Positions 40,836 to 53,394 of a DNA stretch of 64,000 nucleotides are shown here, piece after piece. The position numbers and the translations under genes are program-made. Origin of the DNA: Prorocentrum cordatum. Lineage: Eukaryota > Sar > Dinophyceae > Prorocentrales > Prorocentraceae. The notes under the pieces are model-generated. The model did no database searches, was not told where the DNA came from, and worked only from the letters and a program-made list of their open reading frames with translations. Position 1 is the first letter of the stretch. Each line of letters starts with the position of its first letter. The stretch covers positions 96,503-160,502 of the forward strand of contig CAUYUJ010020269.1 in the NCBI GenBank assembly GCA_963575745.1. The letters run 5' to 3'.

Positions 40836-41878
40836 AATATCCCACTAGCCCTAGGGGCGTAGATCGTCGTAGGAATTCGTTGTTCTCGGCCGCTCACTTG
40901 GGGTTATCCAAGAACTGCGAGGGGGCCCTCATGAGGGCTCAGCGCAGGGCCCACGAGGGCCCCAAGAGAAACCGAAAAAGGCTCCAAGAAGGGCCCCAGA
41001 GCGCCCCAGGAGGGCCCGGGCGCGTCTGGCTCAACAGATTGTGCATGTGACTTGTGTTCTTTGTTTGTTGCCGCGGGGGTCCTGGAATGACCTGAGAAGG
41101 CCCCGAGAAGGCTCCAACAAGACCCCGAGTGGTCGAACGCGAGCTCCCACGACACAGTGGGAGCTCGTGTCTCTTGTAATTGACTCCGTGCGGACGAGTG
41201 CCATCGCGGAATTTCCCCCAGCGCGGGCGCGGAATCCAATCGCCACCCGAGCAACACATTTGGCCACATTATCGTTCTCAAGTGACCACCTCGGGGCCCA
41301 CAGGAAGACCGCGCGAGGCCCACGACCAGCCCGGGGACTTCACGTGGCTCGGGGGCCTGCCAAGGGCTTCGTGGAACCCCCAGGGAAGGGAACCCAAGAG
41401 CCCATCTGAACAACAAATCGAACTCATTTTAAGTCCTGGGGTGGCCCCCCAAAAGGACCATGGTCAGATTGGCCCATGCCCACGACCCGCCTGGGGCCGC
41501 CCCGCGGCCCACGGCGTCGAAAGCCTCTGGGGGGCCCTGGAGGGGCCCATCGAGGGGCCAAGGATGGGGCGGCGGGGGCACGCGAAGCGTCAGGGAATCA
41601 AGCAACGACTCGGGTTCGCCCCAGAGAGCGCGAACACGGCCACCAACGGCCCAAGATGGCCCCAAAACAACCCACCGTCTGTTCCGACACAGCCGATGCG
41701 GACCCCTGGCAGGGCCCCCTGCCTCAACAAATGCTTACTTCGATGTTCACTGGAGCTCGACCCCGCACTCCCCCCGGGGGTCCGGCGCCTCGGTCTTCAG
41801 GTCCCCGCCCCCGCCCACGCACGCTGGCCGCAGCTACTGCCGCGGACTCCGGCTGGGACCTCTGCGCACAGAAGCGAC

Positions 41879-44800
41879 TCAGGCCAACAAGCTGTCCATC
41901 TCGGAGTCCACGGCTGAGGCCGCCGCCGACTTCTTGGCCTTCTTCGGTCTCGGGCCCGCGTCCGCAGCCACGGCGTCTGGCACCTCCGCGTCCGCGCTCA
42001 CGAGAGCGCCACTGGCCTGGAGGGACTCCCGGATGCAGTTGTTGCGAGCCTCGCGCACGGCGTCCTGCTGCTCCCCCGACAGCATCCACTTGAACGTATG
42101 GAATGGCTTCAGCGCGCCGGCGAGAAGCTGCCCCGCCTGGAGCGCGCGCTCGAACTCGGCATACAGAGCCTTCATGGCAGCCCGGCCCGTCAGCTTGGAC
42201 ACCTCCTCTCCGTTCTCATCGCGCTCCCTGCAGACGCAGAACTGCTCGATGGCCCCCAGCGCCTTGCGACGGAAGGGCGTCTTCTGGAACGGGGACACGT
42301 CGGTCACTTCCTTCCCGTGGTACAGCGCGCCCACCAGCGCCGTGATCTTCCGCAGGTCCTCCTCGGCAATACTGCCGCAGAACAACGTCACCCCGTCGTC
42401 TTTGAACTCGGCCAGGTGGGCGAGAACGTGCTTGTAGCCCTTCTGAACGTTCGCCGGAGAGAGCGCGAAGAGGACGGAGTGCTCAAAAGTGTCGCGGGCC
42501 TTGCCGCCCTGCTGGGACTGCAGCCATCCTAACTGGAGCACGAATGTCCGATCGTGCACCCTCCACTTCGGCGTCTGGTTCTCGATCACCTTCAGGAGCG
42601 ACTCTGCGTCCTTCTTCTTGCTCTTCTCCAAGGACGCGTCCACGTGCGAGTTCGCCAACTGGAAACTATTGACCAACCCAGGCTCCATGCTCTTTTCCGG
42701 GTGCTCATCCTGTGGCTCCGGCACCGGCTCCAGAGCCTCCGCGACGGGGCATCCAGAGACGGGGGGGAGGGCTATGGAGAGGACGAGAGGATGAAGGGCG
42801 AGCAAGGGGGAGCCGGAAGGGGAGGACCCACGCGGGGAGGCAGGAGGATATGGCGAGAGCGGGGCGACGGCGAGCGGCAGAGCGGCCGCCGCGAGGGGGC
42901 GGGGCAGGAATTGGATGCGCAAGCGTTGCTCGACGCGTGGGCGCCTCTTCCAAGGAAGTCGCCTGCAGCGCCCCGCACTCCAGACCCCTGTCCTTCAGCC
43001 AACCAGCACGCACGAAGGTCCACTCCTGCGAGAAACGAAGCTCGGAGGAACCCAACATGAAAGTATCCCATCACACTGCCTGGGGGCCCGCGCGGGCCGC
43101 TCCGACTACCCCCGGACCCCCCGACACCCGCTCAGGACAAGCGAAATCTCCTCATGCGCGGCCTCTGGGCCCGCGCGGGCCCGCGCGAGCCCGCTCGAGG
43201 GGCGCCCGCCCGCGACGCAGGGCGCGCATGTGGAAATTCCGCCTTTCCTGAATGAGGCCAGGGGGGGCCGGGGCAATCGGAGGGGTCCGTGAGAGGCAGG
43301 AAAACGACGACGAAGACGACAACGATGCCGAGCGGCTCCGGGCACGGAACCTGTCATGTTGGGTTTGTCGGCAGCGACGTTTCCTCCTGCGCAGATGCCA
43401 CCATGCACTTCACGGGCACGCGGCGGTACGCGACAAGCACCGGCCTCTTCCCGCGTAGCAAGACGTGGACCTGGAGGCGGTCCATCTCCGCCTTCACTCT
43501 CTGGTCGGCAGCGTTCATCTTCCTCTGCGTGATGGGCGGCTTGATGCCGTCCAGGACGGCGGTCATCAATTGCTTCAGCCACCCCTCCGCGCCCTTCCGG
43601 GCCACGTCGTGGAACAGCGAGCGCCCGAGGTGGGAACTGTTCAGGAGGCGCACGCACGCAGGCAAAACCTTCTCCGGGGACTGCTCCTCGCAACCCGCCG
43701 CCGTCAAGGCGTCTGCCTCGTCCATCGCCAGCCTGCAGTGGGGCGCGTAGATCGCCCAGAAGTCAGCGAACGGATTCGATCTCTTGCCGAAGGAGCTGAA
43801 GATCACCTGCAGGCAATCGTCCCATACAGTCTGAAGCAACTGGACCTCCTGGGGGAACCGCTTGTCGAGGTCGCACCGGACGATGCACTCCATGAGGGCG
43901 GAGATGTACTCTTGCCGCGCTGGCTGCACGAGCGCGTTGTTGCCGGCGACGTCGCGGAGGCACACCACCAGCTCCTTCTGGTTCAGGCCCTCGCACTCGG
44001 ACATGTACGCCACGAAATCCCCGTTGCTGCGTTTGTCCATGGACGGGTCCTTCGACAGGCGGATGGCGGCGAGCAGATCCGGGGACACCTCGTCCTAGCC
44101 GCCGGGCAACGCTCCCGAGCACGGGCGGAGACACCCTCAAAGCGAGGCCCCACCCTGGAACGGCCCCGAGCAGGACAACGGGAGAACACCCCTGTAACCA
44201 CATCTAGGAGCAGAGGGGCCCCACTCCCGACGGAAGCCCTGGAAGGCCCAAGTGCCCCCGGCCCCCGGCCCCAGGCATCCTCGGGAAAGCGGATGCGAAG
44301 GTCGTGCTCCGCAGTACCCGGCGGCGCAAAACGCTTCCTCAAGTCACGCACCTGGTGGTCGTGCACGCGCGCCGCGGCGCCCCGGACGGACCTCAAGGCA
44401 TCCCACAAGAGAACCCCGTCCACGTCGCTGAGGGTCTTGATCTCGTCCACCTTGCCGAAATCCCTGAAGCGCTCCTCCAGCAGCTTGACGGCGCGCCTGT
44501 CCAGCGTGGCTTCTCCGTCTGCGGCCTTCTCCTCCGCCTTCTGACTCTTCACTCCGGTATTTCGGCAAGGCGTCTTCTGGGCCGACCAGCGCGCGATGTC
44601 GTCGACGCCGGTGCCCTTCGGCTGGGAGCGCTTCGCCGCGGGCGTTTGCTCGCCCAGGGCCGCCGTCCCACCCCCAGAACCCTCGTCGAGCAACTCCTCG
44701 TCTTCGGGCGCACGCTTGCCAGGCGTGCTGCACTGGCCGGCTCCAAACAAAACGTCGTCGTTGCCCGAATCGCCCGCCTCCTCAGGGACCACGAACAGAC

Positions 44801-45209
44801 CACAGCGGCCCAGGCGGTCGCCCATAGAGCGGGCGGCTCCGGAATCATCGAATGCGAACCTCGGTCCACCACGCGAAGCGACCACCACAGCGCCAGGCTT
44901 CACGGCGGCCCGCTGGGGAGCCCGTGGCGCCGCCGCCACAGGCACGTCACCGCGGCCCTGGGGCAGCGCTGCGGAGCCGCCAGCTGCGCGGGTCGCCGGC
45001 GACTGGGCATCCTGCGGCGCCGGAGGGAATGCCTCGGGGCGCTCTGCGGAGCCCGCGGCCGCGCTCGGCGCCGGCGGGGCGCCCGCCGACAAGAGGGTGC
45101 GAAGGGCCCCCTGCTTCTGCCCTGCGGCGGCCGCCTCCTTGATCAGCCTGTTCTGCTTCCTCGTCTCCGCCGCCTTCTTCGCGGCCACCGAGCGCGCCAC
45201 TGACGCCAT
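41879..45209 (-). CDS. hypothetical protein, three exons inferred
   Basis: Exons 45209-44280 (310 codons), 44094-43387 (236) and 42709-41879 (276 plus stop) join in phase 0 to about 822 aa. The start is the Met of MASVARSVAAKKAAETRKQN, chosen over one 25 codons upstream because that extension looks like leader. Residues 1-220 are Ala/Pro/Gly-rich with several basic patches. The rest looks globular: a helical middle (VWDDCLQVIFSSFGKRSNPF) and a C-terminal domain with LQLGWLQSQQGGKARDTFEHS, ending in a PKKAKKS patch and an acidic tail. Nuclear location is plausible from the basic patches. No family recognised. Composition matches neighbouring genes and the strand is the prevailing one. Confidence 0.6.
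42710..43386 (-). other. putative intron 2 (GA-AG)
   Basis: GCGCAG|GAGGAA ... CCACAG|GATGAG, 677 bp, phase 0. A stop follows 36 bp after the donor in the unspliced frame. An alternative GT donor (ATG|GTGGCA) is also in phase. Confidence 0.5.
44095..44279 (-). other. putative intron 1 (GA-AG)
   Basis: CCCGAG|GATGCC ... GGCTAG|GACGAG, 185 bp, phase 0. The reading frame changes across it. An in-phase GT donor exists inside (TCC|GTCGGG). Confidence 0.5.
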
Positions 45210-45479
45210 GGCGCCCTGGGGCGGCTGTGAAGCACGGGCCGGACAAGGAATCGAGACGCTGCTGGATACCTGAGGCTTGCACAATTCGAGCCCAAATGAT
45301 TACGGACCGGGACTGCTGCTACCGCGCTTCCGGGTTGGAGCCCCTCGCGGATCGATCCAAAACGAGAATCCTTATCAGAGGATTCATTCGAGAGCTCCGG
45401 TTCCCTGAACCCTGGAAACTCTCTTGGAGGCCACTGTGAGCTCGCGTGCTGTAGCTCACCAAGGAACAACGAATCTCCT

Positions 45480-45690
45480 CCAGTAGCGGGCCCACTAAGG
45501 CGCCCACTAAGGGACCCCGCTAAGGGCCCACTAAGGCCCCACTAAGACCCCACTAACGGGCCCACTAAGGCCCCACTAACGGGCCCACTAACGGCCCCAC
45601 TAAAGCCCCACAGAGGGCCCCACTAACGGGCCCACTAAGGCCCCACTAAGGCGCCCACTAAGGGACCCACTAACGAGCCCACGAACGATT
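45480..45690 (+). repeat. GGGCCCACTAA tandem repeat
   Basis: CCCACTAAGG, CCCACTAACG and related ~10-20-bp units. It lies about 270 bp upstream of the gene start on its coding strand. Confidence 0.85.
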
Positions 45691-47080
45691 CCTGGTGACA
45701 TCTTAAGCGGGACTTCGCACTCGACCAGAGCACTCAACTTTAAGCCAACTCGGGATGGCCACAAACCCTGTGACAGTCGTTAGTGGGCCGCTAGTGGGGC
45801 GCTAGTGGGGAGTGCAGTGGGGAGTGCAGTGGGGGCCTCACCAGCCCTCTGAATGCTCTGGGGCCCCTGTTGGCCTGAGGGGCCAGGGGAGCAGGAGGAG
45901 GCAGGAGGAGCCAGGAGGTCCGCGGAGAGCAGGGGGCGAATGCGGAGGCCCCAGGATCTGCACTCAGAATGTGGCAGTTTCTGGAACTGTGGGAGGCTGG
46001 GGGGGGGACCCAAGGGATGGCCATGGCCAGCAGGGCATGCCCGCTCCGTTCTGAGTGCGGAAACGGGTTAGGGATAGTCGTTGCTTTCCGTAGTTAGGGG
46101 TTTGCAGGGAGCCAGGAGGAGTTGCGTTTCAGTGTAAGGACGCATTGGGGGAGGGGTATGGTTGATCGTGCCTCGCACCGGTGTGGGTGCAACTGAAGTG
46201 CGTATCGAACTCATGTTCACAATGAAGCATCAACACCTGTTCAAAAGTTGTTCCTAACAGACGCAATTCCAACAGACGCAATTTCGCTATATACGTTTCC
46301 AGGTGCTGTACAAGTGAGTCGGAAATCACAAGCAGATCGCCCATGAAGTACCCCTTTCGATCCCACAATGTCTGACGATTTCTCAGGCGAAGCACACAAT
46401 GGCTGCAATGGTAGTGCCAGGCTAATCCCGCTAATGCTCATGCTCCTGCCTCCTCCTGCTTCCTCCTGCCTCCTCCACGTCCTCCTCCTCCTCCGGCCTC
46501 CTCCTGGCGAGACCATTGCAGTGCGTATCTTACTTCAGGCTTCAGCTGCACATGTTCGCTTGGATATGACGGTGCAAGCCGACGCGACTGAACTGACAGC
46601 GTGGCCCGCAACTGCTAGCGCCAGGCTATGTTCTGAAGGGGGCTGGCGACATGCTCGGGTCGAATCGAAGATAACCCTCTCAGCCTGACATGTGCTGCTC
46701 CTGCTTTGCCGGGGGGGCTCGTGCAGGAAGAAGCGCGGACACTTCCCCGGCAAAGGGCAAGCGACGTCTCTGCGCCCGCTCTGCCGCCCAGACACACACG
46801 TGGCAAAGGGCAAGACACAACATATAGTAATTTCGACCGTGCCGAGTCGCGTGTCAGCTTGGTGTGCTGCTCACAGCGTGAACCGTACCCTCCCTGAATG
46901 CATTGACCTCTGCACCGCGCCTCGTACTGTTGATTTGTCTCACTCCTACGTGCCTGGCTCGGAGATGGTCCATCGAAACGCCCATCGCTCCCCGTCGGAG
47001 GTGGCACCAAATACACGACATCGAACATGCAAAGCTGTAGTGCCTGGGAAGCGTGCGAAGCCACATCCTCAACGTAGCTG
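45691..47080. other. spacer, no gene supported
   Basis: Contains GCTAGTGGGG repeats (45785-45830), GCAGGAGGAG-type purine runs (45890-45930) and CTCCTGCCTCC repeats (46440-46500). Open frames lack coding character. Confidence 0.4.
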
Positions 47081-47084
47081 GAGC

Positions 47085-47470
47085 ACTCTTGGGGCTTCCT
47101 TGGCGCCGTCCTGGGGCCGTCTCGGGCTCATCCCAAGGCCGCAGAGGGCCCCGAGGAGGCCCCAAAATGTTTCCAAGAGGGCCCCACGAACGGTCCGGCG
47201 GGGCCCGAACGACTCTTCCGCGCCGCGACCCACCCGCAACCCACCCGCGACCCACCCGCGACCCATCGGCCCCACAAACCACCCGCGACCCACCCGCGCC
47301 GCGACCCGCCAGCGCCGCGACCCACCCGCGCCGCGAACCACATGCCGGGACGACGACAAGAACCAATACAACAACAACAACAACAACAACAAACATCACC
47401 CTCACCGCGGATCCCCACTGCAGCCACGCACCCAGGAACACTGTAAGACCGTTCGGCCCCTCACTCCGAG
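47085..47470. repeat. dispersed repeat C, copy 2
   Basis: Same order of parts as 39160-39540, including the ACCCACCCGCGACCC core and an AACACTGTAAGACCG end. Confidence 0.75.
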
Positions 47471-48600
47471 AAGCCCCACAGCGATTGCAGCCGTCCTGGG
47501 GCCTACTGGGGGGGGGCACAAGGGCATTCCACCCTAGGCGACGCCAGAGGTACGCTTGCCACGCAGCGGTGCGTTGTGGTAAAATGGATCCGTGGCACGA
47601 AATCTTGCCTGGAGCCGCGTCGGGGTTTTCTTGGAGCGCACTGGGGGCCCTCTTGGGCCCCTCCGAAGGCCCTGTGAGACTTCCAGACAACCAGCCCCCG
47701 CGTGTGGAGCTCCAGAGGGCCCCGCTGGGGCCCTCTCAGTGGCCTCTTGGAGCCGTCTTGGGGCCCTTTGGACACCGTCTGGGGGCCTTTTTTGGTTTCC
47801 GTCTGGGAGCCCCGTCCAAGCCCCAACAGGGCCCTACAAGGGACCTGGCCGCTGTCAAGGACGAAGGCGGCCGTCTTGACAGCTGGACGGGGCCTCTGGG
47901 AGCCCTAACGGACACTTTTTGGAACCTCTGGGGCCCCGTTGGGGCCCCCTTGGGGCCCTCTTGGGGCCCTCTGGAAGCCCCAAGATTTGTCTGGCATATT
48001 TTGTGGCTGCTTTCCAAGCTCTGAAACGCATAGAAAATTGCGAGGGTCCCCTCCCGTCGCCGGGCCACCCCCACTATGTGGGTCAAATTTGCTAGTAGTG
48101 GGAGGGCAGAGGAGGTACGCAAGCAAATTGGGAGGCCCAATGCAAAGTTGGGGTCGCAAGAAGCAAGGCCCTCTTGGGGCCTTGCTTCAGAAGGGTGGCC
48201 CAGCGCGCGGCCGCGCGGCCTAATTCGCGGACGTGTGGGCCCCCGCCGTAGCCCTCGGCAAGCAATGCTATCCGCGAAGCCGCGCCTGCGCAGCAGTGGC
48301 GTGTTGTATGCCTGTGAGCTGTCTGGTTGGGTTCCTGTAATCCTCTGAAAGGCCCCTCTGTCTACGTGCGCCCACCCGCGCACGCCGGCCCCCCCTCTCG
48401 AGAGCTTTGGGCGCCTCGACCACCCCCGCCCCCCGAGGCCAGCTGGCCCGCGGCGCAACGGCGGAAAAGCCAAAGGCAGGCATTTTTTTTCTGGGCGCCT
48501 GGGCCGCGGACCCTGGTCTGCGGGAAGGGCGCCGCGCTGGCGGGCGGGCACGGACGGCGGGCAACGCCGCCGAAGCTGAGGGGGACACACGGCCGACGCA
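47471..48600. other. GGGCCC-rich spacer
   Basis: 47640-47970 has GGGGCCCTCTTGG words as in 38370-39250. 48000-48600 has no supported feature apart from short purine runs; it is the 3' flank of the next gene. Confidence 0.4.
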
Positions 48601-51600
48601 CTATGCGAGCCTCCTGGGCGCTACGGCCCGGACCTTCCGCAACTGCAGAACGACGTGTCTGTCGTCGGCCGGCCAAGTGGAGATCTCGTTCGTGAACGCG
48701 TCTGTCTCGACGTAGCCCGCTATGTGGTCGGGGGTGAAGCGAAACGCATCGTCCCCTGCCTGGAGGTCTTTGAAATATTGCATCCGCCTGCACCACTCAG
48801 CCGCCATCGTCTGGGCCCTAGCCTCCGTGAGGTTCCCGATGTGGAAATCCATGCTCTTCGTTGGAAACCGGTAGTTGACAACAAAGCGCTCAGCTTCCTG
48901 GTTCGCAAATGTAGCGCGCACGTAGTCGGCGTCGACCCCGTAGTGCTCCCTGGTAAATTTGCCGCCCCTGAGAGCAACTTTGAAATCCTCGGCCGCGCCC
49001 CCAGTCTCCTCCGCCAGAGCCCGCCTGCGGAGCTCCAGGCGGGCGGCGAGGTCCTCCAGCCCCTCCCCGTCCAAGAGAACCCTCGGCTCGGGAAGCGGCG
49101 GCGGCGGGCCCGCGGCGCCGCGCGCCTCGCCCCGCGGGAGATCGGCCGCAGGGCGGCGGCCAGCGAAGTCGAAGGTGGGCAAATGACCTTCCAACCAAGG
49201 GTGCTCCAATAATAAATTCCTCTTCGCCGCTGCGCCGATCCGCCGCTGCCGCCCCTTCCGCTCTGGTGCTGGCGGCAGGGAGCTCTCGACGGCTTCCCAG
49301 CTCAATAAGCGCACCGTGGTGCCGACGCTCCCTGCACTGAGGAAACAAGCGTGCAAGGCCACGCGCATGTCCTCCGAAACAGGGACGTCGCGCTCGGCGG
49401 CGTACTCCGGGGGGCAGGGGACGCAGAAATGGTGCTGCATGTGGCGGCCTTGTCGGGCCGAGGCGTCGGCGCCGAACTCTAGGGCACCGTCAACTTTACG
49501 GGCCTTCAGGAACGTTGCTTCGTACGTGTCTTTTTTGGCATAAAGAAAAGCGTACGCCATGGAGTCGCACCCGTCGCCGAGAACCAGCAAAGCGTTCGAA
49601 AGTATGTCTCCGTTCAGCGCAATAGATCTCAACCACGCGGGCCTGGGCCTCTCGTCCCAATAATCGACGTGCGGCATCCCCCTCAAACGCGCCATCAGCT
49701 GGGGGTCGACCGGCCCAGGGTCCTCGAGCGCTGTCGCTCGCAGCTCCCCGATCTTTCTGTCGGACACACCCTCCCACAACCGCTCGGCCAGCGCCAGCGC
49801 CCGCGGCCCCAACCTGCAGTTCGAGCTTCTGAACAAGGCCCCGCGCACCGCGGCGTCCGCATCGCGAGCCTCCCGATGGGCGCACAGCTGTTCCTGCAGG
49901 TCAGCAACGCAGGCTTGAATGGCAGCCGCTCGTTCGACGGCGCGACTCCTTGCTTCCTCGCGCAAAGCCTGCCTCTCGGCGTGGCCGTGCTTGCCCCACT
50001 CCGCGGGCACGACGCATTGCACGATGAAGTGGATGTCCGCCTGGGAGAACGGCTGCCCCGCTGGTGCCATTAACCGACACTCCTCGACGACACGCTGCAC
50101 CAATACTGAAATTGAGTTGCCCCTCTGCGGGCGCTTCCGCTGCAATCTGGCTATCTGACTCTGAAGTTGCAGCTCGGTTCTGTCGGCGGCCGTAGCGGCA
50201 GGCGCGCCGACGAGCTGCGAGACAAGGGAGATGAACGTGTGGCACTGCATCACGTTTGGCCCCAGCCGTCTATGTTGGAGTCGGATCGCGGCAGATATCC
50301 CGTGCATCTGCTCAACGCCCACAGTGGCGAAGTGCACCTGGCGGCCCAACTGGTGAGCGTCGTGCAACGTAGCAGTGGATGCTCCGAGCAGGGTGTCCAG
50401 CGCGAGCAGCTGCGCAAGCTGCGGGTGGTCGGCACCGCCAGGGGCGCGGAGCTGAGCGAGCGCTACGTCTGGATCTGGCTCAGAAAAAAAACTCCACGGA
50501 GGCCTGTGCATCTGGGACCAAGCCATCCGCCACATGTACCCGCCCTGGATGTGGCCAGATCGGCAGCACGCGTGTCGAACAGATTCCGCCGTGTCATCTG
50601 GCCCGACAGCGCTGGCCAACCGGTGCCAGGCGTACTCGGGCAACGCGTCCATCCAGAGCATGGCGTCCTCGACCGCTCGCTCGCAGTCGCCGACCCTGTG
50701 GCACAATCGGTCATCTTCCATGAGGATCTGCAACGGCGCGTCTGCCACGCGGCCAGCGACGGCAGCCACGACCGCAAATCTCCTGCGGACGCGCAAACAC
50801 GCGGGCGCCGCTGGACCGACCGCGCAAAGCCAACCCACCCCGCCCGCGCACCGCTGGTGGGGAGGGGCAGGGCGGCGGGTCCAAAGCGGCCCGCGGACGC
50901 GGACGCCGCCAGGTCGATCCCTTCCCCGCGGACCGCCTTGGATCCCCCGCCCGCCCCCGCCAGCACTGGCAGGCGGAGTGAGTCAGTTGCGCGATTGGGG
51001 CCAGCAACACGCGTGAGAACCAGTCCTGAGATCAGCAGTCAACTTGTCGAAGCCGTTGATGTAATAGCCACTCTCCTCGCCCTTCTCTTGGACTCTGGCA
51101 ACGAGTCTCGGCAACCCAATGCACCACGCCGCAACCAGGGTCCGCATCGAGGTGCCCACGCACAGCCACCTGGACGTAGAAAATTTCCTAAATCGAAACA
51201 CGGACATGTACACTGCACGCAGGAGCTGGTACAGATCCGGATGGTCACGCATCTCAGGTGATAGTACCACTTGGCCAGCAACGAAGCGAATATCCATCTG
51301 CACCAGAATCTGGAGGAGCTCTCCGTCGACCCCAAGGGTTTCCCAGAAAGCGCTGGTCTCGCAGGCCGGGACCCCCGAGCACTCGAAAGCGATGTTCTCG
51401 AACAGGAAACCGAGGTTCGCCACGAGCGCGTCGAAAGAGTTGCGCAAGGACTCGATCGCGTTGTACAGGTCCTCGGCGGCGTAACAAACGAAATAAACAC
51501 GCTGTGTCCGCAAGCCCGCGCCCTGGTGGTTTCGGGGCACGCGTGGGACAGAGGGACACGCGAAAACCACGCCCGCGAAGCCCCGCGGGTCCCGGACGGC

Positions 51601-52673
51601 TGCCTCCCAACCCCCGTGTTCCGAGAGGCGGGCGGCTGATTTCTGCGTCCCCCCCAGAAAATCGAGATCGGGAGCGGCGGGCGACGCGGGCCCCGAACCG
51701 ACTCAAATCTGACGGCCCCGCAAAGGCCGGCCAAAGGGGCGAGGCCCAACTGCCTTTCTTTGCACCGAACTAGCGGTTCCGGCGGGCAATGGGGCCCTCG
51801 GGAACATTCGATCCCAGCCTGTCCTTGCACTGCTGCTCGCAATCTGGCAGTACGTGTCTCGTTCCCCAATGAAAGGCATTGTGGCAGCAATGATGCACGC
51901 ACCATACCACGAACACAAATTCTTGTTGTCTCAAGACCTCCCGGGTGACTTCATCACCAGAGAAGTCCTCGTACCACATATGGTGCCACTGCTGCAGTAA
52001 TGGATGCAGGGATTTGTAAGGTTTCCCATCCATTTTGTAAGCCGAAATGCAAATCCCGCGGTGTCCAAGCTCTCGCAAACGCGGGAAGAAGTGCATGCAG
52101 CAGTTCAAAAGGGTTTCCTTGTCAGTGTGCTGGAGTGGAATCGGGTCACGAAACAAGCACCGCATCTGGAGATCTCCCTGGTCAACTCTGGCAACGTATG
52201 CTTTCTGATTGTAAAACTCTTTATGCCGGACGGCTCCTGCCCTGCGAACAGTGGCCCCGCTAGGAAGCTCAGCTCGCATGTGCCGGAACGTGATCAGCGG
52301 GGTGCCGTCGCATGCGTAATCGTACAGAACGGGCGCCTCCACGTCCTCCTGGACAAAGTCCTTGCACGAGCTGCGCAAAACCGCCTGCGGGCGACAGGAG
52401 CCCAAACAAGAGAGCAGGCAAGCGGAAACTTGTGCAACAAACATGCTGCTCACTCTCCGAATGGGGGGACAAATTTCAAATGCCCCCGCTCACCTTTCCG
52501 ATCTCTGTAGCGCGCTCCACGCGCCGTTCCGAAAAGCCACTGTCAACAACAGCGGAAGCTGTCCGAAAAGCTTCTATGGTGGCCAACCACGACATGGCGG
52601 CGAGGCCCACAAAAAGGGGCCGCGCAGCTTGGGCCTGCCATGCATCACAATATGAACAGGTTTGCACGGACAT
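48601..52673 (-). CDS. dinoflagellate-type multi-copy protein, four exons inferred
   Basis: Exons 52673-52494, 52384-51824, 51471-51026 and 50782-48601 join to about 1122 aa with all frames kept. The first intron is canonical GT-AG; the others fit GA-AG. Exon 2 ends with VVWCVHHCCHNAFHWG (His/Cys-rich). Exon 3 has DLYNAIESLRNSFDALV. Exon 4 has VGVEQMHGISAAIRLQHRRL and a long helical stretch, and ends with a Trp/Arg-rich tail. The first exon starts with MSVQTCSYCDAW; no in-frame stop lies just upstream, so another 5' exon is possible. I associate the VEQ-x-HG and H-x2-HNA motifs with large dinoflagellate families of possible transposase origin, but cannot name a function. No hairpin motifs are present. 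Confidence 0.6.
50783..51025 (-). other. putative intron 3 (GA-AG)
   Basis: CTCAG|GACTGG ... CCGCAG|GAGATT, 243 bp, phase 2. A weak in-phase GT donor (CACGC|GTGTTG) is the alternative. Confidence 0.5.
51472..51823 (-). other. putative intron 2 (GA-AG)
   Basis: TGCAAG|GACAGG ... GCCGAG|GACCTG, 352 bp, phase 0. A weak in-phase GT donor (AAT|GTTCCC) is the alternative. Confidence 0.5.
52385..52493 (-). other. intron 1, canonical GT-AG
   Basis: GGAAAG|GTGAGC ... GCCCGCAG|GCGG with a pyrimidine-rich 3' end, 109 bp, phase 0. Without splicing, the exon 1 frame stops within it. Confidence 0.75.
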
Positions 52674-52739
52674 AATCGCAAATAGGCTCCTGATGCCAGC
52701 GCCCTTTTGAGAGACAACTCCACTGTGGCTGGATCCTGA

Positions 52740-52850
52740 GGGGCCGCGGACTCGTGGAAATCGAACCCACCATACTATCTCTTAGAACTGTCCCAAGACT
52801 AAGCGGCACCGCATTCGACCAGCAACATAACCTCCTAGACGCGCCACGGC
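52740..52850 (-). other. tRNA-like sequence (possible SINE or tRNA relic)
   Basis: On the minus strand GGTGGGTTCGATTTCCAC forms a T-arm with 7-nt loop and B-box-like GGTTCGATT. About 50 nt upstream, TGGTCGAATGCGGTGCCG resembles a class II D-arm/A-box. An intervening CTTAG...CTAAG stem has a 13-nt loop, so there is no normal anticodon arm, and the acceptor stem is poor. Not a functional tRNA by this reading. Confidence 0.3.
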
Positions 52851-52959
52851 AGTGCCCACGACCTGCCCCCCAGGATACCCACTATATACGACCGTGTCGG
52901 TGCGAGCCACCGTGCAAAGTACGCTAAGTTGATCCTGCCTGGGTCAGCATTGTGCGATC

Positions 52960-53290
52960 GGGAAGTGCGCCTGCCAGGTGTGCCGCGTGGCCATGTGCGC
53001 CACGCGCGCCAGGCTCGCAACCCGCGCCTCGTTTGCCCAACGAATCAGGTCAGCCACGCGCGCCAGAACCGAAAAATGCGCCAAGTGCGCCTGGGGGCGC
53101 CCAGTGTGCCAGGCCACCACGCGCGCCAGGTGCACCACGCCTGCCGCGTGCACCAAGTGTGCCAGGTGGTCCAGGTGCGCCTCGCGGGCCAATTGCGCCA
53201 AATGCCCAGTGCGCTGAGCGCGTCGCGTGCGCCAGGAAGACCACGTGCGCCAAGTGTGCCAAACAGGCCAAAAACGCAACGGGCACTTGT
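52960..53290. repeat. GTGCGCCA(G) degenerate repeat
   Basis: About 330 bp of GCGCCAGG, GTGCGCCA and GTGCCAAG words roughly 9 bp apart. Frames rich in Ala/His/Arg/Val follow from it. Confidence 0.8.
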
Positions 53291-53394
53291 TGAGCTCCGT
53301 GGGCCAACACATAAACGAAACCGAGGAGGAAGAGGAAGATAATTTCACATACTGGGTTTTCGTCTTGTCCCCACGGCTGCGAGCCGGACCACGG

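Noticed and set aside
41460-42437. 325-codon plus-strand ORF
   Set aside because: Overlaps the better minus-strand exon 41879-42709 and is Pro/Ser/Ala-rich.
47540-47556. Further hairpin motif (GCCAGAGGT) on the right contig
   Set aside because: Last stem base differs and flanks do not pair.
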